Of a stretch of 64,000 nt of DNA, positions 48,449 through 58,895 are shown in pieces. Source of the DNA: Nymphalis io (lineage: Eukaryota > Arthropoda > Insecta > Lepidoptera > Nymphalidae); NCBI RefSeq assembly GCF_905147045.1, contig NC_065895.1, positions 3,105,001 through 3,169,000 of the forward strand, written 5' to 3'. A model generated the notes under the pieces. The model made no database searches. It saw nothing but the letters and a program-made list of their open reading frames with translations, and had not been told where the DNA came from. Position numbers and translations under genes: made by a program. Numbering within the stretch: position 1 is the stretch's first letter; every line of letters starts with the position of its first letter.

Positions 48449-48989
48449 GGCATCAGAGTTGATGTCTAAAATGTTCTTCTTAACATCACATACAGTAAAC
48501 TGACTAAAAGAGAAAGAAGGAATATTGGAAGGAAGGAATATTTCAAGTAAGAAGATAAAAGTAAGAAGACAAAAAGTTGTTAAAGATTTTTATACCTTCA
48601 GTGGCTTCACCTTATCTTATATTAATTTAAGTAGTTTATGATTCATTATATATATATTATAGAAACATAGTGTAATATTAATGTACTCTACTGTATGCAT
48701 TGTATGTTTCTGTGATATTTTATACACGCTTTTATTAATTTTGGCACGTGCATTTTCTTTCAATAAATTTTCAATTATTATATTATATCGTGGTTAAAAA
48801 TAAAATCAAATTTGATCATACAACCTGTTTGGAATTTTAAACAACAGGTAGAAGGCGAAACTGCTTATTAAATACAGTAACTATACTATCTCATGCTGAT
48901 AGATACCAGTGTTCCATTCATAACATACATTAACAATAGACCTTCATCGATATCTGCGCCCACGCATCCGAAATTCAATTGCGGCCGAT

Positions 48990-49344
48990 CACCTGCCAAA
49001 TATAAAGGCGGGCGGAAAGCTCGGGTACAACGCTAAATACGAAGGCTTCGAAGCCCGCCGCCATTAGTCCGCAAACGGCCAATCAGAACCGACGGGCGTG
49101 GCCGTGCGCACGCGCCGCCCGACTGTCTTCGCCGTGTCAGTGTATACGCAGCTGTCGTTGCATCACAACGTGTTTCGTTGTCCTAACTTTGTCAATTATG
49201 AACTTTTTTTGATCATCGTGACTGTTTCTTGAACTATTTCTTATTTTGCAGAACTGTTTATGTGATTATATTTAAGCTGTTGTAATGTTATAGTGAAGTG
49301 ACTGTACGAGTGACATTATCGAGGTTTTAATTAAATATATAAAG
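48990..49344 (+). promoter_or_regulatory. Promoter and 5' UTR of the T-box gene
   Basis: A GC-rich block precedes the start codon. Visible elements: TATAAAGGCG at 49001-49010, the 12-bp palindrome GGCTTCGAAGCC at 49044-49055, a CCAAT box (GGCCAATCAG, CCAAT at 49079-49083), GGGCGTGGCC near 49094 and a TCAGT initiator at 49137-49141. Either a TATA-driven start near 49030 or the initiator at 49139 is plausible; the sequence does not decide. Confidence 0.5.
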
Positions 49345-49423
49345 ATGATGATGGATCAGGCACACTTCGGAGAATATATTCTAAGGCAGCAAATGTTGCA
49401 CGCCGCATCTTTGAGTAGTCTAC
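49345..49423 (+). CDS. T-box transcription factor, exon 1
   Basis: Encodes 26 residues MMMDQAHFGEYILRQQMLHA then ASLSSL plus one base, ending C|GTAAGT, a perfect donor. The Met/Gln/His-rich leader is low in information. The assignment to the T-box gene rests on phase: joined to the acceptor at 55268 (TTTTTAG) the frame continues open into the T-box. The first of three consecutive ATGs is taken as the start, in a GC-rich promoter context. The intron would be 5.8 kb. Confidence 0.75.
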
Positions 49424-50621
49424 GTAAGTACCTTTTTTTCTTTGGTCAATTGTTCTATAGATTAATATGACTGATTATTGCTGTTGATATAAGCGTAAGA
49501 GTATGTCACACATTACTTACTATTAAGTAGGTATTATGTATTTCTAAACAAGTCAATGATATCAAGGTCTTATTTCATATCATACAAGTAATTTTACATG
49601 TATAAGTTTAATATAATGTATTTGTATTAATTGTTCGTAATTACGTAAAATTCAGAATTCACATTTGTGTATGTGGGTAACCTTAAATAGTCTTGACGAA
49701 GAAAACATTCCAAAAAGTTTTTAAAATAAATTAGCCAGATAACAAATAAATAATTAAAAAGTTATTGACTATATATGTAACGTTACCTGCGTTATGTATT
49801 TTCGAATTTAATCAATAGGGAATTGTGTGCGCGTTGATGTCTTTTGAAGGAATGGAAAGTTTAACATTATTTTACGTGCTGCAAATAACTACATAGGTGT
49901 ATTTAATCTTATTGGTTTTTTTTTTAATGAACGGTATATTTATTTTACGCTTTAACAAAATAAAAAATATTTTATCACTTATTAAAACGAAGACTGTCAA
50001 TGTTGACAAAATAAAAATACGATCGTACCAAGGTACTATTGACAAAAATAAAAACAATGTTAGGTAAAACATTTTATATGCAACGTAAATTAATTAATTG
50101 CTTAAAAAGAAACCTTCACTTTCTTTCAAATATTCCAACCGCAATAACGCAAAAAGATGTTGGTACTTATAATTACTTTTTAATTATTGGGTAATGATTT
50201 ATTTATCTATCGGTTTTATTAAATTTAATTTGTTAATTTCTATTAGGATTCACGTCTAAGACTGTGTTAAATATGTCAATCGAGATATTTTTTTCATATC
50301 TTTAGTCATTAATGATAAAAAATTTGGTATATATGAATTTAAATTAATGCATATATACCAATATTTTTGTAATAATTAAAATGTATATTAATTAGTAAAC
50401 TATAGTAGCTACTTAGTTTCTTGACCGTTCTTCTTAATAGAATCTACTTTCTGAAACGGCGATTGCTTTACGTTTCATTTTATTTTAATAAATCATTAAA
50501 AAAAGTTTGTAAGGGCGTACCAATTTTAATAAAGTATATTTTATATCGTTGTAAGTTTGAGATCAGGACGTAAATGAAATGAATCTTGCGATTTTGTACC
50601 TTCCTTTGTATTTTAACAAAG

Positions 50622-50932
50622 TAACAGTACAGTAACAGCCTGTAAATGTCCCACTGCTGGGCTAAGGCCTCCTCTCCCTTTTTGAGGAGAAGGTTTGGAG
50701 CTTATTCCACCACGCTGCTCCAGTGCGGGTTGGTGGAATACACATGTGGCAGAATTTCGATGAAATTAGACACATGCAGGTTTCCTCACGATGTTTTCCT
50801 TCACCGAAAAGCACGAGATGAATTATAAACAGAAATTAAGCACATGTAAATTCAGAGGTGCTTGCCAGGGTTTGAACCCACGTTCATCGGTTAAGATTCA
50901 CGCGTTCTAGCCACTGGGCCATCTCGTCTTCA
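50622..50932 (-). mobile_element. SINE family A, full-length, in T-box intron 1
   Basis: Reverse complement of family A: AGTAACAGCCTGTAAATGTC at the left, then CCACTGCTGGGCTAAGGCCT, GGTTTCCTCACGATGTTTTC, and the head AGGGTTTGAACCCACGTTCA then CACTGGGCCATCTCG at the right. It lies in antisense to the T-box gene. Confidence 0.93.
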
Positions 50933-52899
50933 TGTTATAGATGTTATTAAATAATCTAAAAAACATAATATTAACAGAACATCGCTTTATGTGTGTATAC
51001 CGGCTCGAAGGACCGAAATCTTAAACCTACATAGTGAATTATTGAAATAGTATAAAGCAGCACAACTAACGCGTTACCGTTAAGGGTCTTATCTATAACA
51101 ATTAGAAAATACATTTCTGCGAAAATCCAATGCAATTTTAACAAAGAATGGAAACTTATTCTAAGTATAATTTATTTAAAATTGAACACATAATAGTCAC
51201 AACAGTAATAAGTAGTTCGGTTTTGTAACAATGTTTAAAACTTGGTTAAAGCAATAAATAATCAGTTCATAAATGTTACAATTGTAATAAAGATGACTAG
51301 CTGCCGCCCATTGTATGCATAATGTTACAGTCCGCAGTTGTGTTTATGACTATTTTTAAGCTTTTGGCTTTCTTTTTGTTTTTTACTTGTATTTGTCTTT
51401 TTTTCATTGTGAGTGTGCAGTGCAATAAAGTTACTTGAAAATAACAATAACTTACTTTTCGGCTACCTATAACTGTACAAAATAATAAGATGAAAAAAAA
51501 ATACTAATAATAAAAAAATACTTTCTTATTTTAAAATCTTTCTTTGTTAAGTTATATTGGAAGTAGCTTATTTCTTTTATTTTTATGCTTTGCTTGGTGT
51601 AAATTAAAACAAAACACTATTTTTCACAATATACATAATCTACCCTTACAATCACTCTAGTCGCTTCAGCTTGATTGTGTTACGAATATACAAACATAAA
51701 ATTTTCGCATTTGTAATAATACAGTTTATTAGTAATAATAAATAATGATACCTTTGTTTATTGAGGTCGTAGGTAATTGAAATAACAAACTTTATAGATG
51801 TTAAATTAAACATTATTATACGCGCAAGGTTATAAAGGAATGATATTTCTATTAGGTCAATAAAATTAAACGCCATGAAATGCATAAACAACGTTTTAAG
51901 ACATAATTAAAGTTGTTCAACTTTATTACTTAAAATTCAACTCAAATTCAGCTTTAGAAAGAAGAGGATGAACACTTGTAGTTGCGTAAATAGACAACTT
52001 CGGCGGTACATATTCATAAGTTAGATTTAGGACATAATAGTTATAGTTTACTTTCCTAGACAGTAGCGTGCGTTGCCTACATAAGAAAACAAAAGCCAAA
52101 CGTACACTAAGAGGAACATTATATTTACCTAATTTATGTTAATCGTAAGGTTTATTTAACTGTTAGTATGTGTTGATCAAATATTGCAAATTACTTTATA
52201 CAAGGTTCAGCAAACTACTTGAGCTAAAATTTTGATAAATTTTTTGGTCCGTACGACAACATAATTTATACACTAAATCATTTCAATAAATAAATCAAAT
52301 AAAAATATGTTCTTAAAAACGTTGTCTTGAATTAAATTTGTATATTTTATGTGGAACAAATAATAATTAAAGTATTGTTATAATACTTCATGTTATACAA
52401 TAAAAATCTGATGAACAGGCTTAAAAAAATAAGGTCATTTAATTTTGATGTAAGCTTATCTAATGTACCTTTTCTCTTTTTTATTTACGTATTTTAACTT
52501 TCGTTATCAAATTATATTAAGATAAGTTTTAACCACTTTTATAAAATAAAGTGTTTTTCATTTAAATAAACTAGATGTCACATACTTATATGGCAGGTAC
52601 TTATGTACCTATTTTACTGGCTAGACCTGTATCGCCTGTTGCATTCTAAAACCACTAGAGAGATTTTTATTTAAATGTTGAATATGGAGTAAACTTATAA
52701 GACAAATTTCCAGGACAGGAAAATGAGTTTCGGAACACTAAGCGTTGCCGAACTATGGAACTAACATTCGAGTTCAGCTTTATAAATAAAATAGAGCCAA
52801 TATAAAAACAAAACAAACAACAGCTATATTTGTTTGTATATAAAATATATATTTTAAAGTTATAACATATCCCTGTTCTCGTAGGAAGAATATTTTTTA

Positions 52900-53115
52900 G
52901 CATATTAACCCAGCTTCCCATTCTCCAATGCGGTCTTGCGGATACGCATGTGGTAGAACTGCATCCAACACATGCATTTTCCTCACGTTTACCTTCACAG
53001 CCGAGTTCGAGATAAATTATAAACACAAATTAATTAGATTAAAACAGTAATGTTTGAACCCATTATAACGTTAAGATGTTAAGAAGATATGCATGTTCTA
53101 TCCATTGCGATATCT
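52900..53115 (-). mobile_element. SINE family A, diverged copy
   Basis: CCAATGCGGTCTTGCGGATA, CATGCATTTTCCTCACGTTT, CCTTCACAGCCGAGTTCGAG and the degraded head (TGTTTGAACCCATTATAACG, CATTGCGATATCTC) follow family A order in reverse. Confidence 0.75.
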
Positions 53116-53139
53116 CAACACTATTAAAAAAAGTACTAC

Positions 53140-53348
53140 AAAAATTTGTATTTACAATTCATCTCATGCTTGACGGTGAAGGAAAACATCGTGCGGAAAC
53201 CTGTAGGTGTCTTATTTTACTGAAATTCTGCCACATGTGTATTCCACTAAACCGCATTGGAGTAACGTGGTGGAATAAGCTCCAAACCTTCTCCTCCAAA
53301 AAGGAGAGGAGGCCTTAACTCAGTAATGGGGCATTCACAGGCCATTAC
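53140..53348 (+). mobile_element. SINE family A, headless copy
   Basis: ACAATTCATCTCATGCTTGA, GAAAACATCGTGCGGAAACC, TGGTGGAATAAGCTCCAAAC and GGGGCATTCACAGGCCATTA. The tRNA-like head is missing. It lies back to back with the preceding copy in inverted orientation. Confidence 0.82.
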
Positions 53349-55267
53349 ACTATAAAAAAAATTAATGTATTCTTTAATATATGTCAACATAGTGATGCGT
53401 TTTTAGACGTTTTTTACTTCGAAATATTAGAACGCAAATATACCAGTACTTTCTGTTTTAGAGTACGGATATCGTTGTCCTGTGTTGTGGTATTTAAAAA
53501 AAATTAACTTACAAGTAACCATAAGTCTCTCATATAAACATTATAAGTGATGCGATTAATAATTTCATTCGTTTTATTCACCGATATTAATATTAGTATT
53601 TTATTGCTAACGGATACTTGATGAGACACGACTTGATCAAAGACACCGCTTGATTGCAATTACGAAATATAAGAGGCCTGAGGTATAAAAATACCGCAAG
53701 TTTATATCTTATTAACTTAGCAATAAGAACTTTTATAGAATGCCGAAGTATAAACGTCGGTAAATATGTATTCCACAATATTGCATATTCTTTTATACTC
53801 TCGATAAAACAAAATAAATATGTATATAAAGACTGTTTTACTAAGTGTTACGCATTCTGAATTTAAATATTTAAAATATGTTGAATAATTTGCTTTTAAA
53901 TAATACAAGTATCCGTATACTGTTTACTATACATAAGTACGTTGTTTAAATAGAATTTAGTTTATTGTAATTTATTTAATTAAATTTAGCTATTAACATT
54001 TACGATTCGATATTCTATATATTATTATGAAATATATATTATAAAATAAATTATAGTATTGCTATACAAATTAATATAGAAACTATGCCCCGCGGGTTAC
54101 CCGCATTAAATTTGGATTGGATACCCGTGGATACCCGTTTCATACACATTGATTATGCTTGTCAACAAAACGAGTATATACTTAGTTAACATATATGGTC
54201 ATTACTACGTTCCTATGAATCGTGGCCTGTAGTATAAGTAACAATGTTGATTAATGGTTATTATAAACCTTCACTAACAACCTTCCTAAAGCAATGTAAT
54301 ATGAAAATATTTTTTAAATCGTAATGCTTAATACTGAGATTAGCACGTTCTGCTTATACGCTCTCGAGTTTTATAATTGCATAAGCAATGTCAATCAACA
54401 TTAGACCATACGTTCTTATCATCTAGTCAATGCTTTGAAGATAAATAGGTAGATAGGATCAAATATAATGTTTGTGTACTGAACATTATAATCCGGGTAT
54501 CTTGTAGGCAAGTGCGTTTTATATTAGACGGCATAGCGCTTACCAAGTATGGTAAGACTTGCCATAAATACATTAAAAAAAATGAATGAACAAAAATAGT
54601 ACTTACCGAATGAACTTTGTATACTTAAAACCAAATGTAAACCGGCTTAGCTGAGCGTAAATAAATTGAAATAATTAGATAAATACAATGCATAATATTC
54701 CATGACATAATCTATCCTAATGGCAAATTTCACTACTTACTAACTTAAATTGATACTAATGCACTTTGACTTAATATTACGGATAATCATGTGAGCGTGC
54801 GGTACGAATCGTTTGTAGGCCTTAAATATACACTCAACAAATAAACACGAATAAAATAAACGCCCTTAAAAAACTACAAAAAAACGGAAAATGTCTCAAT
54901 AGGGGGTTTTTATTTAAATGTTTTATTTGTAGAGTATTACAATACAGCTTGAAGCCGGTGTCGTTGAATGGAATACATATGTCATTTGTAAATGCATATT
55001 AAACTACATATGGTCACATAAATGAATTAGTCATTACAAACTCAATTGTAGATAAGAACTTTGAAGAAATATATTCTTAAAAAAATGTGAATTACATAAA
55101 AATACAACAATAGCTGTTAACTACTACATTGGAATTTATGTTTAATTCATTATGACATCAAATTAATGGTTAAGCGACAAAAAACATACAATGAATATTT
55201 TAACAATATTATTTTATGTGTTATTTATTTATTGCGTATTAAATATTAAATAGCGTATAATTTTTAG

Positions 55268-55385
55268 AGCACCGTGTTGGCGCAGACGCAGAACCACCCG
55301 CGTGCGAGGCGAGACTCCTCAACGGTGATCTGTGGAGACGTTTCCATGACATCGGCACTGAGATGATAATCACAAAAGGGGGAAG
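55268..55385 (+). CDS. T-box transcription factor, exon 2 (start of the DNA-binding domain; Tbx6/Dorsocross-like)
   Basis: T-box proteins are sequence-specific DNA-binding regulators of embryonic patterning. This exon encodes ARLLNGDLWRRFHDIGTEMI then ITKGGR, the N-terminal signature of the T-box (LWxxFHxxGTEMIITKxGRRMFP), and ends AG|GTATGT exactly at the GR/RMFP boundary where many T-box genes have an intron. Alternative splicing of the acceptor two bases later gives an early stop, supporting 55268. The block GTEMIITK excludes Brachyury (NEMIVTK) and omb/Tbx2 (GTEMVITK) and suits Tbx6/Dorsocross best, though Tbx20/midline is possible. The remaining domain exons are not found before the window end. 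Confidence is high for T-box, moderate for subfamily. Confidence 0.9.
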
Positions 55386-56999
55386 GTATGTATATTATAA
55401 ATTAAAATTATATTTAATAACCTTTTTTATTTATTTAAAAAAAAACATTCGATGTTATTTATCAATATAACCAGCAATATTAGTTTCATATTTAATACTT
55501 TGAAAATTTTATCACAATGCAAATAACGGAAACAAATTAAAAAGTATCTAACCACTTAGCCTTGCCTTCATTTATTTAATTCTTAGATGCAAGACAATAC
55601 TCATAAATGTATGTCATAGTAAGTTCATAAATTTGTTTATTTATATTAATTAATTTAATTGTCAATTTTTATAATGATATTTAATAAAATAAAATTAAAT
55701 AAAAATAAAAAATTACAATTTATTCAAATTTACAATGATTTGTTAAAGTCCATTATAAGAAAATGAAAATTTCAAGTTATTCTAATTATTGTTTATAATA
55801 ATAAAACTTTCAAAATGTGCCTACATTTCTATTTAGGTCTCTTCGTAAGTTACATAATTTAAGATTAAGTTAAACGTTACTATTGGATTCAATTAAACAA
55901 AACATGCTTATTTGAAATAATGACTTTGGACCTAAAGCCAGTAACACAAAAATAGCACAAAAATATTTAATTTATATATATAAAAAATATTATTATTAAA
56001 AGGCTAATCTTGTATTGATAACATTTTTTTTATTATTATCTTTTATTATAAGATACATACTGTACATAGTTTATAAGTATTTTATAATTTATAAAGAAAT
56101 AACTCCCCGAACATCAGCGTACGTAACCTATCTAAGCTGATGATGACTTATTTTCGACAAGTTTATATCCTCATTTTCCATACATATCGTCTTAATTAAT
56201 TTACACTCCTAATACGATTATAAATAGTTGTATGAAACAACAAAAAAACACTAATCTTTCTATTATAAAAACCTGTAAAAATTAAAAAATATTATAGTAA
56301 CATTTTTATGCCATAAAACGACTATAGATCCTGTAGGAAATTAAATGGGACATTTGTCGAAATAGTTTTCTGTAATTACTAAGCAAGCTGCTCATCTGCC
56401 ATAAATTTATATAAAGCAACAAAAACTTAACGAAAAACCATTAGGGCTGCCGAATCTGACGCTAGGCTTGTTAAGGAATAATTTGGGTTCGGCCGGGACC
56501 TCCGTCATAGACAAAATAAACAGCTGCCTGTATAGCAATTTGTGCATTTCTCTAAATGGCCGAGCACAAATTATACCTTATTATAAGCTTGTTTGCTTTA
56601 CGAGTGTACCCCTTCAATTATTTTTTTTCGTCATCAATAATGTGAAACGAAGTTTCGAGTTTGAACAGTGAAGAAATTACACGTTCGTGGCGGTCTCAGC
56701 GCCTCGAACGTTTCCTGCTCTCCGCTCATCGACTGCCACGCGATTTTCTCGCTCTATTAGGAATCCATCTCAACATAAAGCTACATAAAGAAACATAACA
56801 ATATACAACATAAAGAAACCTTGCTTTAAAATAAAAGTAACATTGTATCGAACAATATTATGATCCGAATAGCTTATTTACATAGAACCTTATTAAATTA
56901 TCTATACAGATAATCCCTTACGCGTCTGTTTAACATATTGATGAGCTTATTCGCTAGTTGCTGCCGATTTCATTCAAGCATGCCTTTTGCGAACGCGTA

Positions 57000-57550
57000 A
57001 TTAGGAAGAATCATCTCCGAGCCTGTCATCTCCTACACTTTTTTATTGACCGCGAACAGGACCACCGTGCGGTTGGTTGGCCAGTATTTCGATAATTTAC
57101 CGCTTTATCCAGACGTTAGTGAATCTCGTTAACTGCCCGCACCGGTCTAAAGGTCACTTTTGTTTGTTTTGTACTAATGAAGCCGCGCGAGAGGCCGGGG
57201 GCGCGCCGGCGCCGGTCCTGGCGCCATAAGAATCGAAATGGGTCAAAATATTTAATTTATTTCTCGTATTGAAGGCTAGTTGCGTCCGCGTGCTGGCGGT
57301 AATTGAGTTATTTCACACTAGCATACGTTTCGTGGTTGAGAAACACTACAAATTGAAGAGGCTAGGAGCTTTTAGCGCCCGATCGAATGAGTTCTTTATT
57401 CCGCGATAGAGAAGTAGGGTCTCTTCCTAAATGGAAAGCGCAAACAGAGAGAGCTGGGCGGTTCGTTTGTGCAAGCGCGATCGGGTGGCAGGTATAGCTA
57501 AGTTAACACCTGCCACATTCGGCCGCCATGCGCTTGCTTTATGTATTACA
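57000..57550. promoter_or_regulatory. GC-rich candidate regulatory island
   Basis: Includes GAGGCCGGGGGCGCGCCGGC (57191 region), adjacent AATTTATTTCTCG homeodomain-like AT patches and the inverted CAGGT/ACCTG pair at 57485-57516. It is non-coding in all frames. Enhancer function near a developmental gene is inference. Confidence 0.35.
57485..57516. promoter_or_regulatory. Inverted pair of E-box/Snail-like sites
   Basis: GTGGCAGGT (57485-57493) and ACCTGCCAC (57508-57516) are perfect 9-bp inverted arms around 14 bp. The right arm with its flank contains CACCTG, the Snail-type E-box; the left arm gives CAGGTA, one base off. Confidence 0.45.
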
Positions 57551-57899
57551 GAGGATTTGTAGCTAGCCCCATAAGTCTTCCACCTGTAACTGTTAATTAG
57601 GGGAACAAACAAAAAGCTCACCAATCCAACATCTTATGCTCCATGTTACCTTCTCATTAGTGTAAGGTTTTTTTGAGTGATAAGGGTTTAAAAAAGTTAT
57701 ACGATTTTTTTGAGTAAAACAATTTTAAAGTTTTTTAAGATCATGAAACTTAAAATAAATAAACATTCAACTCCTAATAACAACCACAAAATATACAAAA
57801 GTGACATGTTACATTTGCTCGCTATTCGAAGATAATACAATCCCTAATAATCGTCCTACAAATAAACAAATACTGCTTAGGATAGAATTGGTCATTTGT

Positions 57900-58565
57900 T
57901 TTTTCTTGAAACCGAAATATGACAAATGGGCGAGGCGCGCCGCCGCAGATCGCTCGCGTGTCGTCGCGCAGACCTCCCGCCATTTTAAAAACAAACAGAC
58001 AACATAAAAACTCGTTATTTATTCTCGTGTTATTCCGAAGGGAAGGGCGCGCCCGAATTCGCTTGAAAAAATCATAACTTATAATTAAAAACGTCTGAGG
58101 TCTTGCGTTCGTGTTTTCTTTAATGTGAAATCTCATGTCGCGACTGGACCGGCGAGGCGCGGCGGGACGGTCAATCACGTAAAATTTTATCGTCGCTTCT
58201 ATGAAGCTTATGAGATTTGAGATATGTGATCGTATCAGTCATATCCACGATTTCACATCGCGGGTGAATGTAGCTCCGTCCCGGCGCTTAGTTTAACAGA
58301 AATACCGATTAATTGATTCGATCTGTGTCGTAATTAAAATGGGTGATTAGAGCGCGGGGAGCGGCGCCGGCGCCTCAAAGCGTCTCAGCCAGCATTCCTT
58401 TTGTTTTACCACGGGTCGTTTGTCGCCTGCATGATGCGTGGGTCGCACTCGGTCTCGCTCTGGGGCAAGGGGCGGCACAATGGAGTGAGCGAGAGGTGCG
58501 CGGGCGCCGACCTCCTGCGGTGCCGCCGGCCGCCCGCCGCGCGCCCCGCCCAGCCTCGCAACACT
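57900..58565. promoter_or_regulatory. GC-rich candidate regulatory island
   Basis: Peaks at 57925-57980 and 58350-58565 with CGCGCC-rich blocks (GGCGCCGGCGCC-like at about 58364). Long overlapping open frames on both strands are explained by GC content. No splice or start signal is convincing. Confidence 0.35.
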
Positions 58566-58792
58566 AATAATCAGATTATGACAGCCCGAGTCTCAACCGC
58601 TTCCCCTGTACTCCACTCATCACTCTTCACTGTCTCCTGAAAATTTGACAGCAGTATTTCAGTTATCCAATCACTGCAATAGCTAAGATCACGAGATAGC
58701 AGTTCCATATGGGAAACGTCATGATTAATATCTCGTTTACAATTTCGTGTCGTCTGACACATTCGGATATTAGATCCAAATGAATAGAAATT

Positions 58793-58895
58793 GGAGCAGC
58801 GTGGTGGAATAAGCTCCAAACCTTCTCCTCAAAAAGAGGAGAGGAGGCCTTTAGCCCAGCAGTGGGACATTCACAGGCTGTTACGGTTACGGTTA
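58793..58895 (+). mobile_element. SINE family A, 3' fragment with (TTACGG)n tail
   Basis: TTGGAGCAGCGTGGTGGAAT, AAGCTCCAAACCTTCTCCTC, GCAGTGGGACATTCACAGGC then TGTTACGGTTACGGTTACGG. A 5'-truncated copy whose terminal TTACxG unit has been amplified. Confidence 0.88.

Larger units (their letters stand above)
46562..48560 (-). mobile_element. Second non-LTR retrotransposon (LINE), 5'-truncated
   Basis: The minus-strand 3' end has a (AAATA)n tail (TTATTTATTTATTTATT at 46562 on plus). The reverse transcriptase reads left from about 48545 with SNIPSFSFSQF then DAVGSDCISRKMIIPI, through YHLYADDLQIY, to a stop near 47423; the frame continues shifted by one base (LLLPILDYADTCYTNLSEEQ, then LRKSDHVSEFRQKLKWLPIR) to 46950. 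Upstream endonuclease sequence is missing. The 3' untranslated part at about 46740-46900 is full of TA and ATAC microsatellite. The protein differs from the plus-strand LINE, so this is a different family. Confidence 0.9.
49424..55267 (+). other. T-box gene intron 1
   Basis: 5.8 kb between a GTAAGT donor and a TTTTTAG acceptor. It is AT-rich, with SINE family A copies at 50.6 kb and 52.9-53.35 kb. A compact repeat of ACCCG motifs occurs at 54090-54140. No other exon seen. Confidence 0.65.
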
